A stretch of DNA of 64,000 bases. Source: Methanomicrobiales archaeon. GTDB taxonomy: Archaea; Halobacteriota; Methanomicrobia; Methanomicrobiales; Methanospirillaceae. Below, one piece after another: positions 38,876 through 48,680 of the stretch. The notes under the pieces are model-generated. The model did not search any database. It saw nothing but the letters and a program-made list of their open reading frames with translations, and was not told the DNA's origin. The stretch is from the NCBI GenBank assembly GCA_012729535.1, contig JAAYCY010000005.1:78373-142372 (forward strand), read 5' to 3'. A program made the translations under genes and the position numbers. Within the stretch, counting starts at the first letter, position 1; every line of letters begins with the position of its first letter.

Positions 38876-38882
38876 TTTTTTT
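38876..38882 (+). terminator. T-run after tRNA-Ser
   Basis: Seven T residues starting 7 bases after the tRNA 3' end, the normal archaeal tRNA terminator. Confidence 0.6.
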
Positions 38883-38890
38883 GATAAGAG

Positions 38891-38900
38891 TTTTTATATA
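38891..38900 (+). promoter_or_regulatory. TATA box of the PKD-repeat gene
   Basis: tttttatata lies 38-47 bases before the ATG of the PKD protein and 9 bases after the tRNA terminator. A start site about 25 bases downstream leaves a very short leader of about 15 bases. Confidence 0.5.
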
Positions 38901-38937
38901 TTAAAATCTATATTCTATATCAGGATGGGTCTGACTC

Positions 38938-41900
38938 ATGAAAATGGGTAATTGGTTTGGTTTTTTCTGGATAGGAAGCTTAATGCTTCTATTCCTGTGT
39001 GGGATTACTGCAGGGGACATTCCTCCAATCAGTGTGCAGAACGCACACACGTCATTATCTGCTGATTTTACCGCAGATACTATCTCTGGAACTGTACCTT
39101 TGGCAGTATCATTTACTGATGTATCATCAGGACTGATTGAGAATTATTCCTGGAATTTTGGTGACGGAGATTATTCATTAGAAAAAAATCCTGTTCATAC
39201 GTATCAATCACCAGGTGTATATACTGTTTCTCTGGAAGTTTTCGGTACCGGGGGAACAGATAAAAAAACACGAATAGGTTACATAAAAGTTGAACAACCG
39301 GTTACAAAACCGGGTAAAGATTTCATACCAGGAGCCTTAAATAACAAAAACGATGATACACATATTGAAAGTATACCGGATGAAAGAGCAGAATCAACCA
39401 ATATAATTCTCTCTGAACCAAAGGTAATCGAAGAAACAAAAGGGGATACAACGGAAATTAAAGAAAACTTATTTTCTTCTAATTCTATACCGGACAAAGA
39501 AATACCCCCAGTTATTATTGCTGAATTTTCAATCAGAGATACCAAGGGTTTTGCACCGCTTGAATTGTCATTTACCGATGAATCTTCAGGTAATATTCAA
39601 AAATGGTTATGGACATTTGGAGATGGAACTTCCTCAACCACAAAATCTCCTGTACATACCTATCAAAAACCCGGAAAATATTCTGTAACACTAACAGTAG
39701 AGGGTGATGGAAATTCAGATTCTATCACAAAAACAGACCTTGTTCATGTTACAGAACAGGTATCGGCTGATTTTGAAGCACAAGTCACTGACGGTATTGC
39801 TCCTTTGAAAGTTACGTTCAACGAACATAACACTGGTGATATAACAAAACGGGAATGGTCATTTGGTGATGGAAGTATAAGCGAAATAGAAAACCCAAAC
39901 CATGTATATGAAAAACCAGGAACATATGACGTTTCTTTAAAAGTCTATGGACATGAAAATGAAGATGAAGAAACCAAACTATCATATATACTAGTAGGGC
40001 CCGATCTTCCAAAACCAACTCCTCCTCCTGTACCAATGAATAATAATATTCAGGAAACCGGGGAATTCAATTCTTTATCAGAAAATTATCAGGATGAAAA
40101 TGTTTCACCAGTTCATGAATTACTATCTGACAACGAAAACCAGGAACCATTACCTGAATCAACAATAAATGAACCGGATTTATCAGTTCCAATGATCTCA
40201 TCTCTCATTGCTGAGTGTTCAGTCACACCGACACAAGGAGTAGTACCTCTGGAAATAACTTGTCATGACCAATCATCCGGAGAAATAACCGGATATTACT
40301 GGGATTTCGGAGATGAAACCAGTTCAACGGAGAAAAATCCTATTCATCGATATGAAAGACCCGGGGAATATGTTATTAATTTCACCATTTACAGTGATGA
40401 GTCAGACAAGTACGTTAATAAAGTAATACCAGTCACCGTCAATGAAGTTCCACTTAAACCAAAAGCAGAATTTTCAGTTAGCAGTACTGAAGGAGTGGCA
40501 CCATTCTCATTATTCCTGACAGATATGTCAACGGGTGAAATAACTGACTGGATATGGGATTTTGGTAACGGAAAACTTATCAGGGGAAGAAATCCTGTCC
40601 ATACATATTATGATTCAGGAGAGTTCTCGATCACTCTTACCGTGAAAGGTCCAGGAGGAAAGGATGAATATACTCAGAAAGTTTTAGTACGCCCTCCTGA
40701 AATTCCTCTTAAGGCTTCTTTTCAATATGAAAACAATAAGGGGTATTTACCGTTAAAAACACAATTTTTTGATACATCATCAGGACAGATTAGCGGATGG
40801 CACTGGGATTTTGGTGATGGAACCATTTCCACCGAACAAAATCCTATTCACGAATATTCAACTCCTGGAACATTTTCGGTCCATCTTACCATATCCGGCC
40901 ATAACGGAATGAATGAAACCATTCAGGAAAAAATAATTACTGTCAATGAACCGGTAATTCCAGTTAAGGCTTCATTTTCTGCTAACCCCGTAAATGGAGA
41001 CGCACCATTGGAGGTTTCTTTCACGGATAAATCATTGGGTAATATTTCATCCTGGTACTGGCAATTTGGTGATGGGGAGACTTCAACTCTGCAAAGTCCG
41101 GATCATTCCTACACTAAACCCGGCATTTATTCAGTATCATTAGAAGTGAAAGGTGAAAATGGCCTTGATACTACAACAAAGAAAGATATTATTGCAGTTA
41201 TGGGTTCAGTTTTAAGTCCTGAATTGATTATCGAGGCAATCCCCTCAGAAGGAGATGCACCATTATCTGTATCCTTCTCACGCAAACCTGAAGGAAATGA
41301 GAGATCCTTCCTGTGGAGTTTTGGAGACGGAGCAACATCATCAGAATCTTCACCATCCTATGTTTATACAAAACCAGGAATATTTGATATAAGTCTTACA
41401 ATACAGGACGCCCTGGGACAAAACAGAACCATAACAAAAATTGGTTTAGTAAATGTAACACGACCCATACCTCCTCCTACTGCCAACTTCACCATGAATT
41501 CTACTACAGGAACGGTACCATGTACAATCAGGTTTACAGATTTATCTACAGGAGATATTACTAACTGGACTTGGGAATTTGAACCTAGCATATTCGTGTC
41601 TTCCCAAGATCCCCTCTATACGTTTACCAGACCTGATAGTTATCCCGTAAACCTCACAGTTACCGGTCCTGGAGGCTCTGACCATATTATTCGTGAAATC
41701 ATTGTCTCCCTTCCGGAAATTGAAGAGCCGGTTACAATCAAGCAACAGGATTTAATAGAGAATGATGTATCTGGTAATGCAGACACATCAGAAGAGTTAA
41801 CACAGCCTGCAGAGATTTCTGCTCTCACCGTTACCAAACCTGGAGTAATTCTTGCGGACATTCAACAAAAACCGGATGGTAACGAGACTGCGATAATACA

Positions 41901-43041
41901 GAATCCTTATCCTGCTGCTTTAGAAGTTGAAATACCTGAAAAAATTGCAGACGAAGGAGATATAAGTAACATAACGTATCCACTCCTTTATGCATCAGCA
42001 ACTAAAGGAGCAGCACCGATGAAAATCACCTTCAGTTCTTCCTGGTCAGGAACCCCGGGATCTTTCCTCTGGGAATTTGGTGATGGAACAACATCTGATC
42101 AAATGGAGCCGGAACATGTTTATTCTCAACCGGGTCTTTATTCTGTCCAGTTAACACATGGATCTGAATCATATGAAGAGAAGGTTATTGGAACAGATCT
42201 AATAGAGATAACTAAGGCAGTTGCCGCTCCGGTGGCTTCTTTTACTGCAGAACCTCTAACCGGATATGCTCCTTTAAATGTGCTCTTTACCAGTACATCC
42301 ACGGGTTCTAGTTATAATTGGAAATGGAACTTTGGGGACAAAAAAACTGGACAGGGTGAGGCCATAACTCACACCTATACTAAAGCAGGTAATTATTCTG
42401 TTACTTTGAATGTTACTGGTCCACAAGGATCTTCTGGAGATATTTACACAGATTTCATTACCGTGCTCCCACCCAGGACTCCTCCTGAAGCAGATTTTAT
42501 TACAGTAAACAGGACTGGGTCAGCCCCATTAGATGTTCAGTTTATAGACAGATCTAAAGGTGAGATAACTAAAACTCACTGGGAATTTGGTGATGGTAAT
42601 GAATCAATGGAGAAAAATCCAGTTCATCAATACAACAATACTGGTATGTATACAGTTAAACTGAATGTTGAAGGACCAGATGGGATTGATTCAATAACCC
42701 GACAAGGATACGTCGTTGTCCGACCCTCAATTAATCCATTGGTTGCCCGTTTCCAGGTATCACCTTCATTAGGAAAAGCCCCATTAATAGTAGAGTGTAC
42801 CAGTTCTTCTTCCGGAACAATCAACCGACTTCTTTGGGAATTCGGTGATGGAGCAGTATCTGAAGATAATAATCCAGTTCACCAGTATGTAAATCCAGGA
42901 ACATATCTCCTTAAACTTACCGTATATGGAATGAATACAATGAGTTCAGCTGACCAGACAGTTACTGTTTTACCGAATGAAGCTACCGCTAACGATCAAC
43001 CAGTACAAGGTAGAATTCTCCATCACTACAGGATTTTGTGA
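38938..43041 (+). CDS. Exported surface protein with 13 PKD repeats
   Basis: 1,367 residues. A signal peptide (FFWIGSLMLLFLCGITAG) is followed by thirteen PKD domains of about 85-90 residues. Each starts like 'a.Fs....G.aPL.v.F.d.S.G.i..w.W.FGDG' and ends 'Y..pG.Y.v.LtV.G..g'. Three longer linkers (after domains 1, 3 and 9) are acidic and Pro/Ser/Asn-rich. PKD arrays extend archaeal surface proteins and mediate contact. There is no C-terminal membrane anchor, PGF-CTERM or sheath-sorting motif: the protein ends GRILHHYRIL just after the last repeat. It may be secreted or held by protein contacts, or the 3' end may be eroded. An 11-bp terminator hairpin overlaps the stop codon. Confidence 0.88.
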   Translation: MKMGNWFGFFWIGSLMLLFLCGITAGDIPPISVQNAHTSLSADFTADTISGTVPLAVSFTDVSSGLIENYSWNFGDGDYSLEKNPVHTYQSPGVYTVSLEVFGTGGTDKKTRIGYIKVEQPVTKPGKDFIPGALNNKNDDTHIESIPDERAESTNIILSEPKVIEETKGDTTEIKENLFSSNSIPDKEIPPVIIAEFSIRDTKGFAPLELSFTDESSGNIQKWLWTFGDGTSSTTKSPVHTYQKPGKYSVTLTVEGDGNSDSITKTDLVHVTEQVSADFEAQVTDGIAPLKVTFNEHNTGDITKREWSFGDGSISEIENPNHVYEKPGTYDVSLKVYGHENEDEETKLSYILVGPDLPKPTPPPVPMNNNIQETGEFNSLSENYQDENVSPVHELLSDNENQEPLPESTINEPDLSVPMISSLIAECSVTPTQGVVPLEITCHDQSSGEITGYYWDFGDETSSTEKNPIHRYERPGEYVINFTIYSDESDKYVNKVIPVTVNEVPLKPKAEFSVSSTEGVAPFSLFLTDMSTGEITDWIWDFGNGKLIRGRNPVHTYYDSGEFSITLTVKGPGGKDEYTQKVLVRPPEIPLKASFQYENNKGYLPLKTQFFDTSSGQISGWHWDFGDGTISTEQNPIHEYSTPGTFSVHLTISGHNGMNETIQEKIITVNEPVIPVKASFSANPVNGDAPLEVSFTDKSLGNISSWYWQFGDGETSTLQSPDHSYTKPGIYSVSLEVKGENGLDTTTKKDIIAVMGSVLSPELIIEAIPSEGDAPLSVSFSRKPEGNERSFLWSFGDGATSSESSPSYVYTKPGIFDISLTIQDALGQNRTITKIGLVNVTRPIPPPTANFTMNSTTGTVPCTIRFTDLSTGDITNWTWEFEPSIFVSSQDPLYTFTRPDSYPVNLTVTGPGGSDHIIREIIVSLPEIEEPVTIKQQDLIENDVSGNADTSEELTQPAEISALTVTKPGVILADIQQKPDGNETAIIQNPYPAALEVEIPEKIADEGDISNITYPLLYASATKGAAPMKITFSSSWSGTPGSFLWEFGDGTTSDQMEPEHVYSQPGLYSVQLTHGSESYEEKVIGTDLIEITKAVAAPVASFTAEPLTGYAPLNVLFTSTSTGSSYNWKWNFGDKKTGQGEAITHTYTKAGNYSVTLNVTGPQGSSGDIYTDFITVLPPRTPPEADFITVNRTGSAPLDVQFIDRSKGEITKTHWEFGDGNESMEKNPVHQYNNTGMYTVKLNVEGPDGIDSITRQGYVVVRPSINPLVARFQVSPSLGKAPLIVECTSSSSGTINRLLWEFGDGAVSEDNNPVHQYVNPGTYLLKLTVYGMNTMSSADQTVTVLPNEATANDQPVQGRILHHYRIL

Positions 43042-43077
43042 GATTTATTAAAACCTAATAAATCTCTTAATTTTTTT
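43040..43077 (+). terminator. Hairpin plus T7 terminator of the PKD gene
   Basis: GAGATTTATTA (43040-43050) and TAATAAATCTC (43056-43066) are perfect inverted copies around the 5-base loop aaacc. Seven T residues follow at 43071-43077. The stem includes part of the stop codon. This is a complete bacterial-style intrinsic terminator, unusual in this window, where other genes use bare T-runs. Confidence 0.75.
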
Positions 43078-43267
43078 ATTCGAAATAGTTCTATCAAAGA
43101 TTTTTCCTAATGAATTTAATAAAGACTGATTCTTTTTTTCTCAAAATCATAAATTAAACATATCGCTTCAAAATGCAACAATTAAAAAGGTTATTTTTGG
43201 GAAGTTTTAGAAACAGGAATAGTATAATTTCTCAGTGAAATTCTAAAGTATTTAAAAATACAATTGA

Positions 43268-45442
43268 TTATTGATTGCTGATATACTGAAATAATGCTAC
43301 AACATCGTTCAGGTTAACCCGTCCATCACCACTAAAATCATAAACAATGTCATGCTTACCTGAACTGATAATATTCATAAGTACTACCACATCCTGAAGT
43401 TCCAGTCTTCCGTTCTGATTCAGATCTGATGTTTGAAGGACGGATAATACTGAATATTCCGCAGATAGAGGATGATAATCAATATTATGAGTATTCATAA
43501 TGTATGCATTATCGCAAAAACCAGTAGAATCAACAGAACATATATCTGAATAACCCTGATTACGTGGGTCTCCCCAGTAATTTCCTCCGATTTTAATATC
43601 CGGGGATCCAATAATTGAATTATTCCAGGTATTACCCTGGTTGTTAGAGGTAAAGATAACATTTTCCACATTCTGGAAAAAATTGTTGACGAAATAATTT
43701 GATTGAGAATTGATGAGAACAAGACCCTTTTTTCCATTGTTTTTTACAGAGTTACTCATAATTTTCGATTCATTTGCCTGGATTATTACCCCTGTATCCG
43801 CATTCTGAACAAATGCATTATCCCTTATCTCTGCTGGTCCGTTTATTAATACTGATCCCGTATAATCATTTTTCAGAAATGAATTGTTCGAGAGAACAAG
43901 GTTTTTCGTGTCTGATATCAGACCGGCATATGTACATCCGGTAAATAAAGATTTTTCAATATGGATGTCAGATGAATTACAAATCGTCATACCTGAAGGC
44001 AATCGGGATTTTGCCCCAGTCATCTGTGACATGGAAATTTTTTCAATTATTCCGTCATGTGAGTTTTTTATGTATACTCCAATCGGGCTTTCCTGACCAT
44101 ACAAAGATTTTAGGGAAAATTTGCCGGTTTCAGAAAGGTAATAGCCACAAACGAGATTTCCTTCGGCATGTAATTGTGACAACTGAATTTTTTCTGAACC
44201 AAAATCCACCTTGATACCAATTCCATTATCCATAAAGTAACTATCACGAACATTAGTATTGTCACAGGCTGCAAGAATAATCCCGGCCCCGTTTTTAGAA
44301 AAAATCAAGTCGGATATCGTTAAATTTGATGAATTTACAGCAATTATCATCGCAGGATTATCACTAAGTCCAATTTTTCTGTTTTTTTCATTGGTCAGGT
44401 AGATGATTTTTCGAGAATTTATTAAATTTGTCTGATCTATTGAATGAATAAGGTATTCAATATCAGATGCAGAAATATCAAATCCAATGCGGTTATTATT
44501 TAGAGAATTTCCTGATAGAAACATATCTTTGGAATTACTAACAGACAATCCGATGGTATGATAATTTATTTGATTGTTAATAACTGAAGGATGAACAGAT
44601 GATGAGATGTCAAGTCCGGTTCCTTTATTCTTTTCCAGTACACATCCGTAAATAACCAAATTATCACTATTACTGATACTAACTCCACTACCTGAGTTTA
44701 TTGATATCGTATTATCTTTGATGGTAGTATTATCAGAATCCATGATACGAATTCCTGTTCCAGGATTAGACTGGATGTCAGAATCTATAATTGAAAATCC
44801 ATGTGTTTTTGTAACAAATATTCCACCTGAATTAGATTTTCCTGATTTTCCATTTCCATGAACTCTGACATTTTGAAATTTCATGTCTTGTGAATCAGTT
44901 ATTGATAATCCGTATCCTCCAGTTATGTCATTATTAGTATTTTTTATCTCACTATTAAAAATAAAAAAGGATGAACAGTTATTTAATTGAATACCTGCAC
45001 GTAAATTTGATGATAGGATGATATCTTCAATCACACAATCAGAGACTCTCTCATATTGAATTCCGATATCAAAGGCCTGGAGGGTTATATTTTTTATAGA
45101 AATATTATGAATATCAGTTGTCGTACCGGAAATGTTGATTCCCGTTGTACCAGTAGAATAATTACCTCCTATAGTGTTTCCCATTCCATCCAATCTGACA
45201 TCAGAAGAAGTGATTACTATTGATACAGATTCTGCATCATCTGATATATTTAACATATAATTACCAGGTTTATCAATAATAACCGGAAGTGTAGATATGA
45301 TAAAAGGGCTATCAATCTCTTCTGCTTTTTCATGTTGATAATTATCAGCAATAACGAAATTTCCTGGAAAAACCAGAATGATGAATCCTATTATTACGAA
45401 TAAAATTACATGATTTTTAAGAGATATTGATGTCAGCCCCAT
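43268..45442 (-). CDS. Exported beta-helix (NosD-like) protein with C-terminal dockerin-like domain
   Basis: 724 residues. A signal sequence (HVILFVIIGFIILVFPGNFV) leads into a long right-handed parallel beta-helix, with dozens of short repeats of the type 'i.nn.i..n...Gi.l..s.n..i.' (about residues 60-640). The C-terminal ~60 residues contain two calcium-loop duplications, DLNQNGRLELQDVVVLMNII and DFSGDGRVNLNDVVALFQYI, the hallmark of type I dockerin. Dockerins dock to cohesin domains; no cohesin is encoded in this window. Likely extracellular, perhaps sugar- or surface-binding. Converges on the PKD gene with a 226-base gap. Confidence 0.85.
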   Translation of the reverse strand: MGLTSISLKNHVILFVIIGFIILVFPGNFVIADNYQHEKAEEIDSPFIISTLPVIIDKPGNYMLNISDDAESVSIVITSSDVRLDGMGNTIGGNYSTGTTGINISGTTTDIHNISIKNITLQAFDIGIQYERVSDCVIEDIILSSNLRAGIQLNNCSSFFIFNSEIKNTNNDITGGYGLSITDSQDMKFQNVRVHGNGKSGKSNSGGIFVTKTHGFSIIDSDIQSNPGTGIRIMDSDNTTIKDNTISINSGSGVSISNSDNLVIYGCVLEKNKGTGLDISSSVHPSVINNQINYHTIGLSVSNSKDMFLSGNSLNNNRIGFDISASDIEYLIHSIDQTNLINSRKIIYLTNEKNRKIGLSDNPAMIIAVNSSNLTISDLIFSKNGAGIILAACDNTNVRDSYFMDNGIGIKVDFGSEKIQLSQLHAEGNLVCGYYLSETGKFSLKSLYGQESPIGVYIKNSHDGIIEKISMSQMTGAKSRLPSGMTICNSSDIHIEKSLFTGCTYAGLISDTKNLVLSNNSFLKNDYTGSVLINGPAEIRDNAFVQNADTGVIIQANESKIMSNSVKNNGKKGLVLINSQSNYFVNNFFQNVENVIFTSNNQGNTWNNSIIGSPDIKIGGNYWGDPRNQGYSDICSVDSTGFCDNAYIMNTHNIDYHPLSAEYSVLSVLQTSDLNQNGRLELQDVVVLMNIISSGKHDIVYDFSGDGRVNLNDVVALFQYISNQ

Positions 45443-45613
45443 ATATCTATTAATCTTATATTTCTCTTACCATAAAAAGATCAGATATCTTAAGTGTCCC
45501 TTTAATCTGGATCTAAAAAATTTATTCTTTACATATTATAAAAAACGTCTTACTACCAGATCATTTTCTTTTTTTCGCATCTCATTAATCATAGTAAATC
45601 AAAAGAACTAGAG

Positions 45614-47635
45614 ATGAATGAGCTGCAGGACTGGTTTGCATATAACACATTTCGGCCAGGACAGGAAGATATGCTCAGGAAAGCAGCAGAAACTGCCAGT
45701 TTAGGGGGAGTTTTACTTATTGATGCTCCCACAGGTTCAGGCAAATCTTCAGTTGTATCAGCATTACTTTCCCAGAGAAAAGACAGACAAATAATTATTG
45801 CGGTCAGGACCATTTCTCAACTAACCACATATATCCGCGAACTTGAACTTATCCGGAAAAAACAACCAGGTCTAAAATTTTCCTATCTGGTTGGAAAAGG
45901 TTCCATGTGCCCTCTTGGGGGAACAGGAGATATTTACAGAAAATGTGAATCGGTAAAAGCTTTTTCCACCGCTTTAATTCGTGAACGGGCAGATCGTGGA
46001 TCACTGGATCCTTCCAGGGATAAACAAATACTAAAACAAATACAAAAGAATGATCCAGACCATCCACTCATATGTCCATTTTTTATCAGAAGCAGAATTG
46101 CAGTACCTAATGAAAAAAGTGGAGGATTCCGTCTGGTTCCATCAGAACAATGTAAGAAATTATCCGGAAGAGTAATTGATAAATGTATCAGACCTGATTC
46201 TTTAAAAGAATCGTGTAATGGTGTTTGTCCTTACGAGGTGATGACACAAGCTTCACTTCAGGCTGATGTATTGATTTGTAATTATCACCATATCATGGAT
46301 GATCAGATACGTGAGCAATTATATCTAAACCTTCAAAAAGAACCTGGAGACATCCTGCTACTCATCGATGAAGCCCATAATTGTGGAGATGTTATGCAGG
46401 ACATCATGTCTGTAAGTCTTGATAACCGGGCTCTGGAACAGGCTGATCATGACATTTCATCTCTCAAACGTGATATAAAAGATCTGGAAGCTATCAGACG
46501 TCTGTTACCTGGAATTCGTAAGTTTCTTGAGGGGCTACGACGTTCCGCAGAATCAGAAGACTGGTTTGATCCCCAACTCTTTAGCAGGATGATTCTCCGT
46601 GAATCCTTTTACAATACCATGGAGGAAGTGGTCGACGATCTGATGGATCTTGCTGAATCTATAAAGGAAGCAAATAGTAAAAGAGGGGATTATCGTACTA
46701 CCGGAATAGAACGGCTTTCTGCCTTTTTATACCGACTCCACAACTCCGGCAGCAATCCTGCTTACCTGACCCTTTTCAGAAAAGATAATGAAAATATCTA
46801 TCTTGAAGTAAGGAATATCGATCCTTCTCCTGCACTCTCAACACTGGCAAGAGATCATTTTTGCTCGGTTTACATCTCCGGAACCCTGACTCCCCTATCA
46901 AGTTATCAGAAATTATATTTTAGAACACTTCCTATGAATTATCCCATATCATTATTCTCCTTACCAAATCATTTTCCACAAAAAAACCGGTTACTTCTTG
47001 CGACTTCTGATATTACATCAACTTTTTCCCAAAGACAATCTAGTGAGAACACCAAAGGAATTGTATCATATATCAGGAATTTTAATAAACTTCCAGGAAA
47101 TCTTGCAGTTTGGTTCCCTTCGTACCAGATGCTCGAAATGGTAACAAAAGAGACTGAAATGTATATGAACGAGAGGGAAGTGTTTATCGAGCCCCGGGAT
47201 AGTAGCGAAGCAGGCTCTTTGCTTTCAAGATTTATGGATCTTCCCAGAATCGGACAAAAAGGAATTCTTTTTGCAGTATGCGGGGGGAAATTTTCTGAAG
47301 GACTGGACTACCGGGGAGAAATGCTGACTGGAGCATTGGTGGTTGGCCTCCCACTTGCACCCTGGAACCAGGTCAGGCAGATGATTATGCAATATTATAC
47401 ACGCCAGTATGGAGATGAAGGGAAATTTATCGCTTATACTCTCCCCGCGTTAAACAAGGTGCTTCAGGCTCTGGGAAGAGTTCTCCGGACTCCTGAAGAT
47501 CATGGTGTTCTTATTATAGGAGAAAACAGGTTTTTGGATCAATCAATCAGGGATAGACTTCCAGAATGGATGCAACAGGAGATACAGGAAGTGACGGTGA
47601 ATTCATTCCCATCGGTTATAAAAGGATGGAAATAA
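45614..47635 (+). CDS. XPD/DinG-family ATP-dependent DNA helicase
   Basis: 673-residue superfamily 2 helicase. Walker A is APTGSGKS (residues 38-45), the DEAH box is LLLIDEAHNCGD (about 250-260), and the late motifs include FSEGLDYRGEMLTGALVVGLPL and QALGRVLRTPEDHG. Cysteines between the Walker and DEAH motifs (SMCPLGG, KLSGRVIDKCIRP, SCNGVCPYE) can supply the four ligands of the 4Fe-4S cluster typical of XPD/Rad3 helicases. 5'-3' unwinding in DNA repair is inferred. The stop overlaps the start of the alkyltransferase gene in TAATG. Confidence 0.9.
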   Translation: MNELQDWFAYNTFRPGQEDMLRKAAETASLGGVLLIDAPTGSGKSSVVSALLSQRKDRQIIIAVRTISQLTTYIRELELIRKKQPGLKFSYLVGKGSMCPLGGTGDIYRKCESVKAFSTALIRERADRGSLDPSRDKQILKQIQKNDPDHPLICPFFIRSRIAVPNEKSGGFRLVPSEQCKKLSGRVIDKCIRPDSLKESCNGVCPYEVMTQASLQADVLICNYHHIMDDQIREQLYLNLQKEPGDILLLIDEAHNCGDVMQDIMSVSLDNRALEQADHDISSLKRDIKDLEAIRRLLPGIRKFLEGLRRSAESEDWFDPQLFSRMILRESFYNTMEEVVDDLMDLAESIKEANSKRGDYRTTGIERLSAFLYRLHNSGSNPAYLTLFRKDNENIYLEVRNIDPSPALSTLARDHFCSVYISGTLTPLSSYQKLYFRTLPMNYPISLFSLPNHFPQKNRLLLATSDITSTFSQRQSSENTKGIVSYIRNFNKLPGNLAVWFPSYQMLEMVTKETEMYMNEREVFIEPRDSSEAGSLLSRFMDLPRIGQKGILFAVCGGKFSEGLDYRGEMLTGALVVGLPLAPWNQVRQMIMQYYTRQYGDEGKFIAYTLPALNKVLQALGRVLRTPEDHGVLIIGENRFLDQSIRDRLPEWMQQEIQEVTVNSFPSVIKGWK

Positions 47636-48096
47636 TGGAAGGTTCTCTTAAATTTGGTCTGTGGTTTGTATATATCAGATGGAATTCTGAATGTGAAGTA
47701 AGTAGAGTCAGGTTTATAAAATCAGAAATATCCGGACCTGTACCAGTTTCATTATCCCGTTTTCTTGCAGGTAAGGCAATGGATATAAAACCTCTTACAA
47801 GTATTCATCAACACCAGGAAGGAATATATGGATCGATATACCGAGAGGTAGCTCATATTCCATATGGAGAGACAAGAACATACAAGGAGATTGCCGAAAT
47901 TTTAGGGACCGGACCCAGGATTGTTGGTATGGCCATGAAACGAAATCTGACACCAATAATAATTCCATGCCACCGGGTAGTCTCTTCACATGGTATCGGA
48001 GGTTTCACTCCGGATATTACAATAAAAACTGACCTTTTGAATCTTGAATCACGGGTTAAAAAAACCCTGAAAATCCCAGCGGAACAAAGCAAATGA
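47635..48096 (+). CDS. ogt: Methylated-DNA-protein cysteine methyltransferase
   Basis: 153 residues from the ATG at 47635. The start is shared with the helicase stop (TAATG) and preceded by AAAAGGATGG; the ATG at 47626 is an alternative. The active-site motif is IIIPCHRVV with the acceptor Cys112. The DNA-binding helix region is IPYGETRTYKEIAEILGTG. It removes O6-alkyl groups from guanine in a single suicide reaction. Coupled to a DNA-repair-type helicase upstream and overlapping the next gene by 4 bases (ATGA). Confidence 0.9.
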   Translation: MEGSLKFGLWFVYIRWNSECEVSRVRFIKSEISGPVPVSLSRFLAGKAMDIKPLTSIHQHQEGIYGSIYREVAHIPYGETRTYKEIAEILGTGPRIVGMAMKRNLTPIIIPCHRVVSSHGIGGFTPDITIKTDLLNLESRVKKTLKIPAEQSK

Positions 48097-48680
48097 GAAC
48101 AGCGGTAATATTAGTGGGAGGGAATGCAACCCGGGCAAACGGACAACCAAAATGCCAGTTCATGTTAGGGGATAAATCATTTCTGGTAAAACAAATCGAA
48201 GAATTACGACTCTGTACTGATGAAATCATTGTTGTTGCCCGCGACCAGGAACAGATAAAAAATCTCCCGAAAATCTCCGGCATAATATATGTACATGATA
48301 TCAGGAAAGGACAGGGACCATCAGGGGGTATTCATGCAGGAGCGGTTAATGCACGAGCGGAATATTTTTTTGTGACTGCGTGCGACATGCCATTTCTATC
48401 ATGTAAAGTAATATCATTCCTTTTTGACCAGGCATCCGGGTACAATGCTGCAGTTCCAGTATGGGATGATGGCAAATATGAACCATTATGTGCCGTATAT
48501 TGCAGGAGTGCTGTTCATAATTTTTATAATGATAAACACATCCGTCGATTGAGTTTTCTTGTTGAAGGAATACAATCACGACTTATTCCGGTCAGCAGAA
48601 TACAGGCAATCGACGCCGAAAGGAATGTATTTCTAAATATTAATGATCTTACATCACTCTCACATATTCAAAAAGATTAA
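48093..48680 (+). CDS. mobA: Molybdenum cofactor guanylyltransferase-like (MobA)
   Basis: 195-residue nucleotidyltransferase. The N-terminal loop LVGGNATRANGQPKC is the Rossmann-type GTP-binding motif (family consensus LAGG..SRMG..K). GQGPSGGIHAG and TACDMPFLS are the family's other motifs. It would add GMP to molybdopterin or tungstopterin for formate dehydrogenase, formylmethanofuran dehydrogenase and the like. The motif is slightly off-consensus (VGG for AGG, RANGQ), so another sugar or nucleotide transferase cannot be excluded. ATGA overlap with ogt. The downstream lipoprotein gene converges and shares 4 bases. Confidence 0.8.
   Translation: MRTAVILVGGNATRANGQPKCQFMLGDKSFLVKQIEELRLCTDEIIVVARDQEQIKNLPKISGIIYVHDIRKGQGPSGGIHAGAVNARAEYFFVTACDMPFLSCKVISFLFDQASGYNAAVPVWDDGKYEPLCAVYCRSAVHNFYNDKHIRRLSFLVEGIQSRLIPVSRIQAIDAERNVFLNINDLTSLSHIQKD

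Noticed and set aside
47566..47634. Longer ogt start inside the helicase
   Set aside because: Overlaps the conserved helicase C terminus by 70 bases; the TAATG start at 47635 is sufficient for the family.
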